The notes beneath the pieces were generated by a model. That model was not told where the DNA came from and searched no databases. It was given only the letters and a program-made list of their open reading frames with translations. From assembly GCF_008079445.1 (NCBI RefSeq), contig NZ_VRYH01000006.1, positions 124,001-188,000 of the forward strand: DNA of 64,000 nt, read 5' to 3'. The stretch is from Aidingimonas lacisalsi (GTDB lineage Bacteria; Pseudomonadota; Gammaproteobacteria; Pseudomonadales; Halomonadaceae). Positions within the stretch are counted from its first letter, which is position 1. The number at the start of each line of letters is the position of its first letter. Below are positions 38,309-48,400 of the stretch, in pieces. The position numbers and the translations under genes are program-made.

Positions 38309-40048
38309 GTGACTCAGGATTCGGGTTGGTCTTCATACAAGCAACTGCTGGGCTATGTCAGGCCTCACTGGCGTTCGTTCTCTCTGGCTGTCGTGGGTTA
38401 TGCCATCTATGCGGCGTCGAGTACGGCCCTGGCGGAAATGATGAAACGACTGATCGACGGCATTCAGGAGCCGGATGCCGCCTTTCGGTTGTTTCTGCCG
38501 TTGTTCGTGGTGGGGATGTTCGCGGCACGCGGGTTGGGGACCTTTCTGGGGACCTACTTCATGAGCGATGTGGCGCGCAACATCGTTCATGCCCTGCGCT
38601 GTAATGTCTTCAACCACATGCTGCATTTGCCCGGCCGCTTCTTTGACGCCCACTCCAGCGGCCATCTGATCTCGCGGGTGACCTATCATGTTGAACAGGT
38701 CACGGGTGCCGCCACACGGGCCGTCACGATTCTACTGCGTGAAGGCTTGTTCGTGATCGGCCTGGTCGGATATCTGCTGTGGACCAACTGGCTGTTGACC
38801 TTGCTCTTCCTGGCTGTCACGCCGTTGATCGGGGGCGTGGTAAGATTCGCCAGTAAGCGGTTTCGCCGCCTGTCTCGTCGCATCCAACACTCCATGGGAG
38901 ACGTGACCCATGTGGCGTCCGAGGCCTTATCCGGTTATCGCGTCGTTCGGACACATGGTGCGGAAGAGTACGAGAAACGGCGTTTCGCTGACGTCAGTGA
39001 ATACAATCGCCAGCAGAGCATGAAAGAGGCGTTGACCAAGGCCATCAGTACGCCAGTCATCCAGTTGCTGATTGCTCTGGCATTGGCGTCCTTGGTGTGG
39101 TTGGCAATGTCTCCCGCCTTGATGGCCGATATGACGCCTGGCGAATTCGTCGCGTTCATCACTGCGGCGGCGTTGATGGCCAAGCCGGTACGCCAATTGA
39201 CCGATATCAACAGCGAAATCCAGAAAGGGATCGCTGCCTCGGGGGAACTCTTCGGTTTGCTGCGCGAACCGCCGGAACCAGACGAGGGGCGGCGGGATCC
39301 GGAGCCTCTGCAAGGCCAGGTCAGCCTGGTGGGCGTTCATTTCGCGTATGACGACGGCCAACCCGAAGTCCTCAAGGGTATCGACCTTGAGGTCGAGCCC
39401 GGCGAGATGGTCGCGATTGTCGGGCGTTCCGGTAGTGGTAAGTCGACACTGGTCAGCTTACTGCCACGCTTCTATCGACCGACGGCCGGAGAGATCTGTC
39501 TCGATGGCATTCCCATTGACGAGTATCGACTATCACCGTTACGCCGACAGATCGCTCTGGTATCCCAGCAGGTGACCCTGTTCAATGCCAGCATTGCCGA
39601 CAATATTGCCTATGGTGTTAGCGAAGCGCCTCGTAGTCGGATCGAAGCGGCTGCACGGGCGGCTTACGCCCATGAGTTCATCGAACGAATGCCGCAGGGA
39701 TACGATAGTGTGATCGGCGACAACGGCGTCATGCTATCCGGGGGACAGCGTCAGCGACTGGCCATTGCCCGTGCCATCTTCAAGAATGCGCCGATCCTGA
39801 TTCTTGATGAAGCGACCTCGGCCCTGGATACCGAATCCGAGCGCTATATCCAGCGTGCCCTGGAAGAAGTCTGCCGTGGGCGCACGACATTCGTCATCGC
39901 GCATCGTTTGTCCACGATCGAACGGGCGGACAGGATTCTGGTCATGGAGCACGGTGAGATCGTCGAGCAGGGGGGGCACGACGAACTGCTCGCCCGTGGT
40001 GGGGCCTATGCCGCATTGCATCGGTTGCAGTTCCAGGAGACGACATGA
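38309..40048 (+). CDS. msbA: Lipid A export permease/ATP-binding protein MsbA
   Basis: Homodimeric ABC exporter that flips core-lipid A across the inner membrane. The 579-residue product has six membrane helices (about 20-310) and an ATPase domain with Walker A GRSGSGKST, signature LSGGQRQRLAIARAIF, Walker B ILILDEATSALD and the switch VIAHRLSTIE. It starts with GTG at 38309 preceded by GGAG. The 3' end overlaps lpxK by 4 nt, the usual pairing. Confidence 0.96.
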   Translation: MTQDSGWSSYKQLLGYVRPHWRSFSLAVVGYAIYAASSTALAEMMKRLIDGIQEPDAAFRLFLPLFVVGMFAARGLGTFLGTYFMSDVARNIVHALRCNVFNHMLHLPGRFFDAHSSGHLISRVTYHVEQVTGAATRAVTILLREGLFVIGLVGYLLWTNWLLTLLFLAVTPLIGGVVRFASKRFRRLSRRIQHSMGDVTHVASEALSGYRVVRTHGAEEYEKRRFADVSEYNRQQSMKEALTKAISTPVIQLLIALALASLVWLAMSPALMADMTPGEFVAFITAAALMAKPVRQLTDINSEIQKGIAASGELFGLLREPPEPDEGRRDPEPLQGQVSLVGVHFAYDDGQPEVLKGIDLEVEPGEMVAIVGRSGSGKSTLVSLLPRFYRPTAGEICLDGIPIDEYRLSPLRRQIALVSQQVTLFNASIADNIAYGVSEAPRSRIEAAARAAYAHEFIERMPQGYDSVIGDNGVMLSGGQRQRLAIARAIFKNAPILILDEATSALDTESERYIQRALEEVCRGRTTFVIAHRLSTIERADRILVMEHGEIVEQGGHDELLARGGAYAALHRLQFQETT

Positions 40049-41061
40049 GCCTGTCGTCACGCCTGCTTGATGCCTGGTATGCCGACGCTGCCTGGCTCAA
40101 GACATTACGTCCCCTGGCCTGGTGTTATCGGCACCTGATGATACAGCGTGCCAAGGCCTATACCTCGGGGGACAAGGCGGTCTGGCAAGCGCCTGTGCCG
40201 GTCATCGTGATCGGCAATATCACGGTAGGCGGGACCGGCAAGTCGCCATTGGTATCGTGGCTGGCACATTGGTTGCTGGCGCGTGGCTGGCAGCCGGGCA
40301 TCGTGTCGCGCGGTTATGGAGGAGCGGGGCATGATCACCCGCTAATGGTGACGCCCGAAACACCCGCCAGTGCCTGTGGCGATGAACCTGCCATGCTGGC
40401 GGCGCAAGTCAAGGTGCCTCTCGTTGTGGATCCTGATAGGCCACGCGGCGCTCGTCGACTGCTCGAGGAAGGGTGCGATATCCTATTGGCCGATGATGGG
40501 TTGCAGCACTTGGCCTTGGGGAGAGATATCGAGTTGGTCGTCGTGGATGGCCAGCGCGGGTTCGGCAATGGCGTATGCTTGCCGGCTGGACCCTTGCGCG
40601 AACCGGTATCGAGATTGCAGCGTGTCGATGCCGTCATCATCAATGGCACGCCACGATTCACGCCGCCACGAGGTGCCTATCGCATGATACTCGAACCCCA
40701 GCAGTGGCGTCGTTTACTCGATGATCAGGCATGTCCGCTGGTACCGGCTCCGTTTGCGCAACCGGTACACGCAGTCGCGGGCATCGGCCATCCGCAGCGC
40801 TTCTTTGCAACTCTGGATGCCCTGGGCGTGGAGTATGACGCCCATGCTTATTCGGATCACCATGACTTTCGGGCTCAGGATCTTGCGTTTGCCGACCCAC
40901 GCCCGATTGTCATGACCGCCAAGGATGCCGTGAAGTGCCGCGGTTTTGCCGGGGCCGAATGCTGGGCGCTCGATGTGGCTGCTAGCCCCGATGCCGCATT
41001 CGTCGAGTGGTTGTCGCAACGGCTTGCCACACTGCATGCTGAGAGAGGCAAGGCTCTATAG
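40045..41061 (+). CDS. lpxK: Tetraacyldisaccharide 4'-kinase
   Basis: Phosphorylates the 4' position of the lipid A disaccharide at the inner membrane. The 338-residue product has the N-terminal membrane-associated segment, the P-loop GNITVGGTGKSPL, PGIVSRGYGG, CGDEPAMLA, PRGARRLLEEGCDILLADDGLQHLALGRDIELVVVDGQRGFGNG and MTAKDAVKC. It starts inside the msbA stop (ATGA). Confidence 0.97.
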   Translation: MSLSSRLLDAWYADAAWLKTLRPLAWCYRHLMIQRAKAYTSGDKAVWQAPVPVIVIGNITVGGTGKSPLVSWLAHWLLARGWQPGIVSRGYGGAGHDHPLMVTPETPASACGDEPAMLAAQVKVPLVVDPDRPRGARRLLEEGCDILLADDGLQHLALGRDIELVVVDGQRGFGNGVCLPAGPLREPVSRLQRVDAVIINGTPRFTPPRGAYRMILEPQQWRRLLDDQACPLVPAPFAQPVHAVAGIGHPQRFFATLDALGVEYDAHAYSDHHDFRAQDLAFADPRPIVMTAKDAVKCRGFAGAECWALDVAASPDAAFVEWLSQRLATLHAERGKAL

Positions 41062-41098
41062 GGGGTGAGGGATTCTCACGCTTCGAAGAGGAATGACA

Positions 41099-41323
41099 AT
41101 GGATAAGCAACTATTGGCCATGTTGGTGTGCCCGCTCTGCCAGGGCAAACTGAAATACGATCGCGATAACGGCGAGCTCAAATGTCATTTCGATGGCTTG
41201 GCCTTTCCGATTCGAGACGGTATTCCGGTCATGCTGGAAGATGAAGCTCGGGTGATGTCAGTCGACGAAAAGCTGGGCAAAACGGTGCCTGGACCCGATA
41301 GTGGCCGGAGCGATTCTGCATGA
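41099..41323 (+). CDS. Trm112/YcaR-family zinc-ribbon-like protein
   Basis: A 74-residue protein of the Trm112p-like family (YcaR in E. coli), probably a small partner or stabiliser protein of unclear role in bacteria. It shows [25 protein letters not shown] followed by [18 protein letters not shown], with three of the usual cysteines (CPLC and the later C). The ATG at 41099 has AGAGG 7 nt upstream; the ATG two codons earlier is too close to it. It lies between lpxK and kdsB and overlaps kdsB by 4 nt. Confidence 0.93.
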   Translation: MDKQLLAMLVCPLCQGKLKYDRDNGELKCHFDGLAFPIRDGIPVMLEDEARVMSVDEKLGKTVPGPDSGRSDSA

Positions 41324-42093
41324 GTGACTATACAGTCGTGATTCCGGCGCGTTATGCATCGAGCCGCTTGCCGGGTAAGCCATTGCTGGATATCGCTGGG
41401 GAGCCGATGATCGTTCATGTCTGGCGTTTGGCCGGCCTGAGCGGGGCGTCTCGCGTTGTGGTGGCCACCGACGATGAACGTATTCGGGATGCCATCCTGA
41501 CGGTCGGTGGCGAGGCCTTGATGACGGATCGCGATCACCCGTCGGGAACGGATCGTCTGGCTGAAGTGGCAGATCGTTTATCTCTGGCGCCGGACGAGAT
41601 TCTCGTCAATGTGCAGGGCGATGAGCCTCTGTTGCCGCCCGGCCTGATCGAGCAGACAGCGCTACGCTTGGCCGATGACCCTGTCGCATCGATAGCGACG
41701 CTTGCTGAGCCCATTGCGAGCGTCGATGCACTGTTCAATCCCAACGTGGTCAAAGTGGTACGCGATCTCGAAGGGCGAGCCCTCTATTTCTCCCGCGCGC
41801 CGGTTCCCTGGGATCGAGACGCTTTCACGAACCGTCCGCAACTGTTGGCGCATGATGCCTGGCTCCGACATATCGGGTTGTACGCATACCGTGCGGGATT
41901 TCTGTTCGCATATCGTCAGTGGTCTCCGTCCTCTTTGGAACAACTCGAACAACTGGAACAGTTGCGTGCGCTGCAGCACGGTCATCGCATTTTGGTGGCG
42001 CTGGCGCGCGAGCCGCATCCCGCTGGTGTGGATTCTCCGGATGATCTGGAGCGAGTGCGAACCTGGTTGACCACAGCAGCTTCAAAGGGATAA
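41320..42093 (+). CDS. kdsB: CMP-KDO synthetase
   Basis: Activates KDO as CMP-KDO for transfer to lipid A. The 257-residue product has the nucleotide-binding start [45 protein letters not shown] and [10 protein letters not shown]. The segment [13 protein letters not shown] is a short repeat that extends the family's usual LEQ-E-LRALE stretch. It starts inside the stop of the Trm112-like gene and is followed 7 nt later by the phosphatase gene. Confidence 0.96.
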   Translation: MSDYTVVIPARYASSRLPGKPLLDIAGEPMIVHVWRLAGLSGASRVVVATDDERIRDAILTVGGEALMTDRDHPSGTDRLAEVADRLSLAPDEILVNVQGDEPLLPPGLIEQTALRLADDPVASIATLAEPIASVDALFNPNVVKVVRDLEGRALYFSRAPVPWDRDAFTNRPQLLAHDAWLRHIGLYAYRAGFLFAYRQWSPSSLEQLEQLEQLRALQHGHRILVALAREPHPAGVDSPDDLERVRTWLTTAASKG

Positions 42094-42100
42094 GTACGAC

Positions 42101-42577
42101 ATGCGTATCTTGCTGGTTTGTCTCGGCAATATCTGTCGATCGCCTACCGCGGAAGCCATACTGCGGCAGCGTCTGGTTGCCGCGGGACTCGGTGATGTCG
42201 TGACTGTGGATTCCTGCGGTACCGGACCGTGGCATGTGGGAGAACCGCCGGATCCACGCGCGCAAAGGGCAGCAGCCAGGCGTGGCATCGATATGAGCGA
42301 TTTACGTGCGCGACAGCTCGAAGAGGCGGATTTCTATCGCCATCAGTTGCTGTTGGCCATGGACCATGACAATCTCTCAGTCATTGAATCGCGTCGGCCC
42401 GTCGACAGCCGTGCCGAGATCGGACTGTTTCTTGACGTGGCCGGCATGCAGACGCAGGCGATCCCCGACCCGTACTTTGGTGGCGGTGATGGGTTTGACG
42501 GTGTGCTGGACTTGATCGAATCCGGAGCCGATGGACTGATTGCCCATCTGAAAGAGCGTCTGGAGCCACGCCGGTGA
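42101..42577 (+). CDS. Low-molecular-weight protein tyrosine phosphatase
   Basis: A 158-residue phosphatase of the Wzb/LMW-PTP family. The catalytic loop C-L-G-N-I-C-R-S (Cys7 to Ser14) is at the N-terminus and the general-acid aspartate is in IPDPYFGG. Such enzymes dephosphorylate tyrosine kinases of polysaccharide export in some bacteria, but no kinase gene is nearby and the substrate here is unknown. The kdsB-PTP-murB order is also found in Pseudomonas. It overlaps murB by 4 nt. Confidence 0.93.
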   Translation: MRILLVCLGNICRSPTAEAILRQRLVAAGLGDVVTVDSCGTGPWHVGEPPDPRAQRAAARRGIDMSDLRARQLEEADFYRHQLLLAMDHDNLSVIESRRPVDSRAEIGLFLDVAGMQTQAIPDPYFGGGDGFDGVLDLIESGADGLIAHLKERLEPRR

Positions 42578-43593
42578 CTCTCGAATGGCAGCGGGATCGC
42601 GATCTCACCGATGCCAATACGCTCAGGCTCGTTTGTCGGGCTGACCGCTACGTTGCGGCCGAGACACCTGAAGAGTTGCAGCGGGCCTGCCTCGTTGCCC
42701 ATGAACAAGGCTGGCCCCTTACCGTTCTCGGGGGCGGCAGCAATCTGGTCCTGGGACCACGCTTGGGTGGGCTGACCGTCAAACCGGTATTTGCACAATG
42801 GTGGCAGGAATCGATCGATACCGATACGGTTCGAATTCATGCCGACGCAGGAGTGACCTGGCACGATCTGGTCATGTCGGTGGCGCAGCAAGGGTTGTGG
42901 GGTATCGAGAATCTGGCGCTGATTCCTGGACATTGCGGTGCGGCTCCCATCCAGAATATCGGTGCCTACGGTGTCGAACTGGCAGACGTATTGGAGTCGG
43001 TTGAGGTGCTTGATCCGGAAAATGGTGATCTGGCCGTCATGAGCGCGGCCGATTGCGAGTTCGGGTATCGAGATAGTGTCTTCAAACGTGACTTATCAGG
43101 GCGTGCGATCATTACACGAATGGTGCTGCGCCTGGATCGTCGCGCCTGTCCGCGCCTGGACTATGGCAATCTGGCAGAGTGTGTAGGACGCCCCGACCCT
43201 ACCGCGCTGGACGTTGCTGAGGCAGTGTGCCGAGTTCGGCGTGACAAGCTGCCTGATCCGACTGTATTGGGCAATGCGGGGAGTTTCTTCAAGAATCCGA
43301 TCGTGACCGCTCATCACGCAGACGCGCTGTTCCATGAGTATCCGGAGTTGCCTCACTTTGCTCTGCCGGATGGCCGGGTCAAGATTGCGGCAGGCTGGTT
43401 GATCGAACGGTGTGGCTTCAAGGGGGTTCGACAAGGGGCCTTCGGTGTGCATGAACGGCAAGCGCTGGTACTGGTGCATCATGGTGGGGGGGAAGCGGCT
43501 GAGTTGTTGGCGTTCGCCGATGATATTGCCCGGCAAGTGAGCGAACGATTTGATGTCATGCTCGAGCGCGAGCCACGAGTGATTGGCGCATGA
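42574..43593 (+). CDS. murB: UDP-N-acetylenolpyruvoylglucosamine reductase
   Basis: FAD- and NADPH-dependent enzyme that forms UDP-MurNAc. The 339-residue product is the E. coli type: FAD-binding LTVLGGGSNLVLGPRLGG, ENLALIPGHCGAAPIQNIGAYGVEL, FGYRDSVFK, the catalytic serine region LGNAGSFFKNPIV and AAGWLIERCGFKG. It starts with GTG at 42574 overlapping the preceding stop. It faces rne, with a strong bidirectional terminator between them. Confidence 0.96.
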   Translation: MTLEWQRDRDLTDANTLRLVCRADRYVAAETPEELQRACLVAHEQGWPLTVLGGGSNLVLGPRLGGLTVKPVFAQWWQESIDTDTVRIHADAGVTWHDLVMSVAQQGLWGIENLALIPGHCGAAPIQNIGAYGVELADVLESVEVLDPENGDLAVMSAADCEFGYRDSVFKRDLSGRAIITRMVLRLDRRACPRLDYGNLAECVGRPDPTALDVAEAVCRVRRDKLPDPTVLGNAGSFFKNPIVTAHHADALFHEYPELPHFALPDGRVKIAAGWLIERCGFKGVRQGAFGVHERQALVLVHHGGGEAAELLAFADDIARQVSERFDVMLEREPRVIGA

Positions 43594-43620
43594 CGGCTTG
43601 AGCGTCAAACGGGCCGGCCA

Positions 43621-43658
43621 ACGACAAAGCCCGCAGCCATGGCTGCGGGCTTTGTCGT
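43621..43658. terminator. Bidirectional terminator between murB and rne
   Basis: An 18-bp perfect stem (ACGACAAAGCCCGCAGCC at 43621-43638 and its complement at 43641-43658) around a 2-nt centre. The AAAG and CTTT blocks sit inside the stem and can serve both convergent genes. Confidence 0.85.
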
Positions 43659-43679
43659 GGAGGGGCCTTGAGAGAGATC

Positions 43680-46600
43680 TTAGTGCTGGCCGCTTTCCGT
43701 GGTGCCTTGCTGTTCGCGTCGGCGAATTTCGCGTGGATCGTTGTGGGCCCGTCGCCGCCGTCTAGCACGTTCCGCTTGAGTTTCGTCCCTGGCATCAGCT
43801 TTCTGAGCCGGCTCGGAGTCGGGCGAAGCCGCGGTCTCTTCCGCGTTGGCGATCGCCTCGGTGGTTTGATGGTTCGTAGTTTCCGGCTCGCCGTGCGAGA
43901 CGCTGCTACTGGCAGCTTCACCACTTGTTACAGCCGAGACGGCTGCGTCATCGTCTTGAGGTGCCTCGGTTTGCGCTTCCTCGGCCGCGGAGGACACCGT
44001 TTCCATCGGGGACCGCTGGTCATCGGTGGATGCCGGTTCGGCTTCTGTCAGTGGCGACGGCGTTGCTTCCGGTGCCGAGGTTTGCGGCTCGTCCGCCGCG
44101 CTCGTATCAACGGGCTCGGTGACATTCTCCTCGACCTCGGCAGCAGCATTGCTCCGGTCGCTGTCAGCGGGTTGCTGGTCGTTCGCGGTGGCCGATTCAG
44201 CGGCCTGCTGAGAGGCCTTGGACTGATTCTCGGACGTATCACCATCGGTGACGGTTTGAGGAGTCTCCACCGACTGGTCCGTCAGCGTCGGTGCGTCGGG
44301 GACCTGCGACTCATCCTGGGCTGGCTTGTCAGGGGTGGTTTGCGAGTGTTGAGCACTCGTGTCGGTCGGAGACTCGGTCTGCGAGGCCTGGCGGGGGGAT
44401 GATGTCTTCGCTGCAGAGCTGGTTTTCTGCTCACCCGCCTGCTGAGACGCTTGCTGATTCTCCGCCACGGACTGGGAGGCGTCAGAGGCCTCGGTCTCAT
44501 TGGGTGACTGCTCGGTGTGAGCGTCAGCGGTTACCGTTGCATGTGCCGGGTCGGAGGAGTCGGCATTGTCCGCTTCGGTCTGCAACTGCTTCTGTTCGGC
44601 TTCGGCCTTGGGGTTGATGGCATGCTTACGTGTACGCTTGCGCGGGTTGTTGCGTGTGCGCTTCGGTTTGCCATCCGGGGCTTCCTGCTTAGTGCTCGGT
44701 TCGCTGCCATTGCCCGTTTTGGCTTTTTCCGGCGCTGGCTTGTTGGCCCCGTCACGTTGCTGTTTGGCTGGCGCTGACGAGCTATTCGACTGGCGTTGAT
44801 TATCCTGCTGACCGCCGCGTTGACGCGTATTGCGTCCTTCGCCTTTACGGTTACCATTGCCGGATTGAGTCTCGGACTTGGCACTTGAACGACTGTCGTC
44901 GCCGGCAGACTGACGCTGCTGCCCCTTGGCGCGATTATCGTCTCGTTCCTGGTTGCCATTGCGACCGCGTTGGCGGCGTTGACCACCGCCACTGCGAGAA
45001 CTCGGCTCCTGATTCGATGATGCTGTCGTGTCATCACGATTCGCGTTGTCGCGTGGCGCTTGCTGCCGGTTCCGTGTCGAGGTGGCTGGTTGTTCGGCCG
45101 ACTGAGTCGTTTGACGAGCACTGGAGGGCTCGTTGCCACCTAATAGCTTCCCGAAGCCCTTGAACAGGCGTGTAATGACGCTGGTTTCGCCTGTCGCTTG
45201 ATCCTGCTGGGCCTTGGGCGTCGGTGCCGCTTGGGGGGCTTCCCTTTGTAATGACGCCGGTGCAGGCGCATTGTGAGTTACGCTCTTGACGGCGGCTTCG
45301 TCTCTTTGGACCGGCTTGTCGATCTCGGTTGCCGGGTCGCGACCGACCTCGCTATCGGTGGAGAGTTCGAAACTTGACTTGTCTGAGCCGTCGCCATCCA
45401 GATGGTCGTCGCGCAGCCGTTGAACGTCGTAATGCGGCGTATCCATATCGGCACTCGGCAGAAGTACCAGTTGTACGCTCTGACGTCGTTCGATGTCGGC
45501 CAGGACATTGCGCTTCTCATTGAGCAGGTAGGTCGCAACCGATACCGGCAAGATGGCTCGGATATGTGCGCTCCGTTCTTTCATTGCCTCTTCTTCGATC
45601 AGCCTGAGGATCGAAAGCGACAAGGATCGAACATCGCGGATCGTGCCTTGACCGACGCAGCGTGGACAGACCACGCCACTGGTTTCACCCAGGGACGGAC
45701 GGAGTCGCTGGCGTGACATCTCCATCAGACCGAAACGGGAAATCCGGCCGATCTGGACTCGCGCCCGATCCAGTTTGAGAGCATCACGGGTCCGGTTCTC
45801 GACCTCTCGCTGATTGCGGGCAGGGCTCATGTCGATGAAGTCTATGACCACCAAACCACCGATGTCCCTGAGTCGTAATTGACGAGCGATCTCGTCAGCC
45901 GCTTCCAGGTTGGTCTGCAGAGCCGTTTCCTCGATATCGCTTCCTCGTGTCGCTCTTGACGAGTTGATATCGATGGAAACCAGTGCTTCGGTATGATCGA
46001 TAACGATCGAGCCTCCGGAAGGTAACTTGACTTCACGCTGGTAGGCGGTTTCGATCTGCGATTCGATCTGGAATCGGGAGAAGAGTGGCACCTCGTCAGC
46101 ATAGAGCTTGATCTTCTGCTGGTAGGAGGGCATTACCTGTCGAATGAACGCCAACGCTTCCTGATGAATTTCGGGGCTATCGATCAGGACTTCGCCGATG
46201 TCGTGACGCAAATAGTCACGCATGGCGCGAATGATGACATTGGATTCACGATAGATCAGAAAAGGCGCGGGGCGCTTGCCGGCTTCTTCGGTGATCGATT
46301 CCCATACTTGAACCAGATAATCCAGATCCCACTGAAGCTCTTCCGGTGTACGCCCGATCCCGGCCGTACGCACGATCACTCCCATCTTGTCGGGCAAGGT
46401 CAGTTGCCCCATGGCTTCCTTGAGCTGGCTGCGTTCTTCGCCTTCGATCCGGCGAGAAATGCCGCCGGCGCGAGGATTGTTGGGCATCAATACCAGAAAA
46501 CGGCCGGCCAGGCTGATGAAGGTCGTCAAGGCGGCGCCCTTGTTGCCGCGCTCCTCCTTATCGACCTGTACGATGATTTCCTGGCCTTCTTTCAGGACGT

Positions 46601-46868
46601 CTTTGATATTGGGGCGCCCGGAAGACTCCTTGACGAAGTACTCGCGGGAGATTTCCTTGAGAGGGAGGAAGCCATGACGGTCGGCTCCAAAATCGACGAA
46701 GGCAGCCTCCAGGGAGGGCTCGATGCGGGTAATCTTGCCGCGATAGATATTGGCTTTTTTTTGCTCCCGGGCACCGGATTCGATGTCCAGGTCATAGAGG
46801 CGTTGACCATCGACCAGCGCGACGCGCAGCTCTTCCGGCTGGGTCGCATTGATGAGCATTCTTTTCAT
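43680..46868 (-). CDS. rne: Ribonuclease E
   Basis: Essential endoribonuclease and scaffold of the RNA degradosome. The 1062-residue product has an S1 domain (about 35-120), the DNase I-like catalytic domain with Mg ligands D300 ([12 protein letters not shown]) and D343 (VVIDFIDMS), and the Zn-link cysteines C401 and C404 in CPRCVGQG. The catalytic part ends near [11 protein letters not shown]. The C-terminal half is low-complexity: Q/R/G/N-rich, then an arginine-rich block ([16 protein letters not shown]), then long acidic E/D/T/S repeats, ending with NDPREIRRR, a motif also found at the end of Pseudomonas RNase E. A long structured 5' region lies upstream. Confidence 0.97.
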   Translation of the reverse strand: MKRMLINATQPEELRVALVDGQRLYDLDIESGAREQKKANIYRGKITRIEPSLEAAFVDFGADRHGFLPLKEISREYFVKESSGRPNIKDVLKEGQEIIVQVDKEERGNKGAALTTFISLAGRFLVLMPNNPRAGGISRRIEGEERSQLKEAMGQLTLPDKMGVIVRTAGIGRTPEELQWDLDYLVQVWESITEEAGKRPAPFLIYRESNVIIRAMRDYLRHDIGEVLIDSPEIHQEALAFIRQVMPSYQQKIKLYADEVPLFSRFQIESQIETAYQREVKLPSGGSIVIDHTEALVSIDINSSRATRGSDIEETALQTNLEAADEIARQLRLRDIGGLVVIDFIDMSPARNQREVENRTRDALKLDRARVQIGRISRFGLMEMSRQRLRPSLGETSGVVCPRCVGQGTIRDVRSLSLSILRLIEEEAMKERSAHIRAILPVSVATYLLNEKRNVLADIERRQSVQLVLLPSADMDTPHYDVQRLRDDHLDGDGSDKSSFELSTDSEVGRDPATEIDKPVQRDEAAVKSVTHNAPAPASLQREAPQAAPTPKAQQDQATGETSVITRLFKGFGKLLGGNEPSSARQTTQSAEQPATSTRNRQQAPRDNANRDDTTASSNQEPSSRSGGGQRRQRGRNGNQERDDNRAKGQQRQSAGDDSRSSAKSETQSGNGNRKGEGRNTRQRGGQQDNQRQSNSSSAPAKQQRDGANKPAPEKAKTGNGSEPSTKQEAPDGKPKRTRNNPRKRTRKHAINPKAEAEQKQLQTEADNADSSDPAHATVTADAHTEQSPNETEASDASQSVAENQQASQQAGEQKTSSAAKTSSPRQASQTESPTDTSAQHSQTTPDKPAQDESQVPDAPTLTDQSVETPQTVTDGDTSENQSKASQQAAESATANDQQPADSDRSNAAAEVEENVTEPVDTSAADEPQTSAPEATPSPLTEAEPASTDDQRSPMETVSSAAEEAQTEAPQDDDAAVSAVTSGEAASSSVSHGEPETTNHQTTEAIANAEETAASPDSEPAQKADARDETQAERARRRRRAHNDPREIRRREQQGTTESGQH

Positions 46869-47433
46869 GTCGTCTCGCTAACTAAGGGCGTGCCGTAAGG
46901 TGCCCTATGGCGTCGACGAAGGCGAACCTTTGGGTGCTGCGTGCTTGTGCTCAGTTCATGTCATGAATGCAATACTGCGCTTCACCGTCACGGAACGGCA
47001 TCGTTCCGCATCATGAGCGGCTGACCATGTTGTGAGTACGCGGCGGTGGCAGGACATATCGCGGAGAACATGTCGCTCATCCGGCCCTGCTGTCTACCGC
47101 CAGACACCTGGCATTCATCGATTCGCCAACGCCGGCTTCCGGCACGCGATGACTAAGCCCCGTGGCCTTGGTTCGCACACTACAGCGCGACTCGGGTCCG
47201 GGCGTGGCGTATATAATCGTTTCAATGGGTGACCGCTAGCCAAATGAGACGTCGGACACCTTGTTTCGTCGCTCTGGCCCGCGTGTCTGTCGTGCAGGCG
47301 CGTTTTTCAGGCGCTTCTCGCCCATTTGAGCGAGTGAAAAATATACCAGCAATAGGCGTCCACAGCAATTGACACAATGACCCGTCGGCTAAGGTAGAAT
47401 GCATCTTTCACGAGTTCCGTAGCGAGAGAGGTT
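46869..47433. promoter_or_regulatory. Divergent rne-rluC intergenic region (565 bp)
   Basis: No convincing gene lies here. On the rne side it probably holds a long 5' leader. Visible stems are CGGAACG/CGTTCCG with a GCAT loop (46991-47008), AGGGC/GCCCT (46885-46906) and CTCGC/GCGAG (47317-47334), plus a CAGGCGC direct repeat near 47295-47312. TATA-rich sequence at 47211-47217 could serve as a -10 on either strand. For rluC there is a TTGACA (47369-47374) and TAGAAT (47395-47400), but 20 bp apart. RNase E is known to autoregulate through its leader in enterobacteria; that role is inferred here. Confidence 0.5.
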
Positions 47434-48381
47434 ATGGCCGAAGGGCGCGAAGTGCGGTGGGTAGAGGTTCAAGAAGATCAGGCTGGGCAGCGTATAGATA
47501 ACTTTTTGCGCTCTCGGCTGAAAGGGGCGCCCAAGTCGTTGATCTATCGCGTGGTGCGCAAGGGCGAGGTTCGGGTCAACAAGAAGCGCGTCAAGGCGGA
47601 TTATCGTTTGTCGCCTGGTGATCTAGTGCGAATTCCGCCCTTGCGACTCGCCCCCGAAGAGGCCGTCCAGGAAGTCAGCGATAATTTACGTAATCTGCTG
47701 GCGGGTAGTGTGTTGCTGGAGAGCCCCGACTGGTTGGTGATCAATAAACCTTCAGGTCTGGCTGTGCACGGCGGCAGTGGCGTCAAGATCGGTTTGATCG
47801 AAGCGTTGCGTCAGGTGCGTGAAGATCTGGGCTTTCTCGAGCTCGTGCACCGGCTGGATCGCGATACGTCAGGCTGCCTGTTGCTTGCCAAGTCCCGCTC
47901 TGCATTGCTGTCGCTTAATGAGTCGCTCAAGAAACATCGTATGGAGAAACGCTACCTGGCGTTGGTGTCTGGCCGGTGGCCTGCGCGGCGGGAATTCGTC
48001 GGTGCTCGTCTGGATCGCTTTGACGCCGGCAATGGCGAGCGTCGCGTACGTGTCGATGCGGCCGGGAAAATGGCACGAACGCGTTTTGCCGTGCAGGAGA
48101 CACTGGCCGACATGACGCTTGTCGAGGCCGAACCTATTACCGGACGTACCCATCAGATACGGGTTCATGCCGCTCATGCCGGATGTCCGCTGTTGGGTGA
48201 CGATAAGTACGGTAGTCGAGCGGGGCTTCGGCAGGCGCGGAAGCTGGGCTTGTCACGACTCTTCCTGCATGCATCGTCGTTGACGTTTCCTGAACCCAGT
48301 AGCGGTCGGCCGGTCAGCATCAAGGCGCCTTTGGATGAGTCCTTGAAGACAGCGCTGTCCAGGGCTCGGCAATCGCTTTGA
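47434..48381 (+). CDS. rluC: 23S rRNA pseudouridine(955/2504/2580) synthase
   Basis: Makes three pseudouridines in the peptidyl-transferase region of 23S rRNA. The 315-residue product has an S4 RNA-binding domain (about 15-75, QRIDNFLRSRLKGAPKSLIYRVVRKGEVRVNKKRVKADYRL) and the catalytic domain with HRLDRDTSGCLLLAKS (catalytic Asp), GRTHQIRVHAAHAG and LFLHASSL. The S4 domain and its place beside rne match RluC rather than RluD. A GAGAGG site precedes the ATG. Confidence 0.95.
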   Translation: MAEGREVRWVEVQEDQAGQRIDNFLRSRLKGAPKSLIYRVVRKGEVRVNKKRVKADYRLSPGDLVRIPPLRLAPEEAVQEVSDNLRNLLAGSVLLESPDWLVINKPSGLAVHGGSGVKIGLIEALRQVREDLGFLELVHRLDRDTSGCLLLAKSRSALLSLNESLKKHRMEKRYLALVSGRWPARREFVGARLDRFDAGNGERRVRVDAAGKMARTRFAVQETLADMTLVEAEPITGRTHQIRVHAAHAGCPLLGDDKYGSRAGLRQARKLGLSRLFLHASSLTFPEPSSGRPVSIKAPLDESLKTALSRARQSL

Positions 48382-48400
48382 GGTCGGGAGGCTTCGATAT

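Noticed and set aside
41938..41973. CAACTCGAACAACTGGAACAG repeat-like run in kdsB, considered as a tandem repeat
   Set aside because: Only a short LEQLEQLEQ codon repeat in frame within a conserved region of KdsB; no wider repeat.
43668..44402. 244-codon plus-strand ORF antisense to the rne C-terminus
   Set aside because: Low-complexity product of the repetitive acidic rne tail read backwards.
46164..46898. 244-codon plus-strand ORF antisense to the rne N-terminal region
   Set aside because: Entirely within the conserved RNase E catalytic domain; no start signal or recognisable motif.
47032..47232. 66-codon ORF in the rne-rluC interval
   Set aside because: No ribosome site, no family resemblance, and it runs through leader hairpins and TATA-rich sequence.
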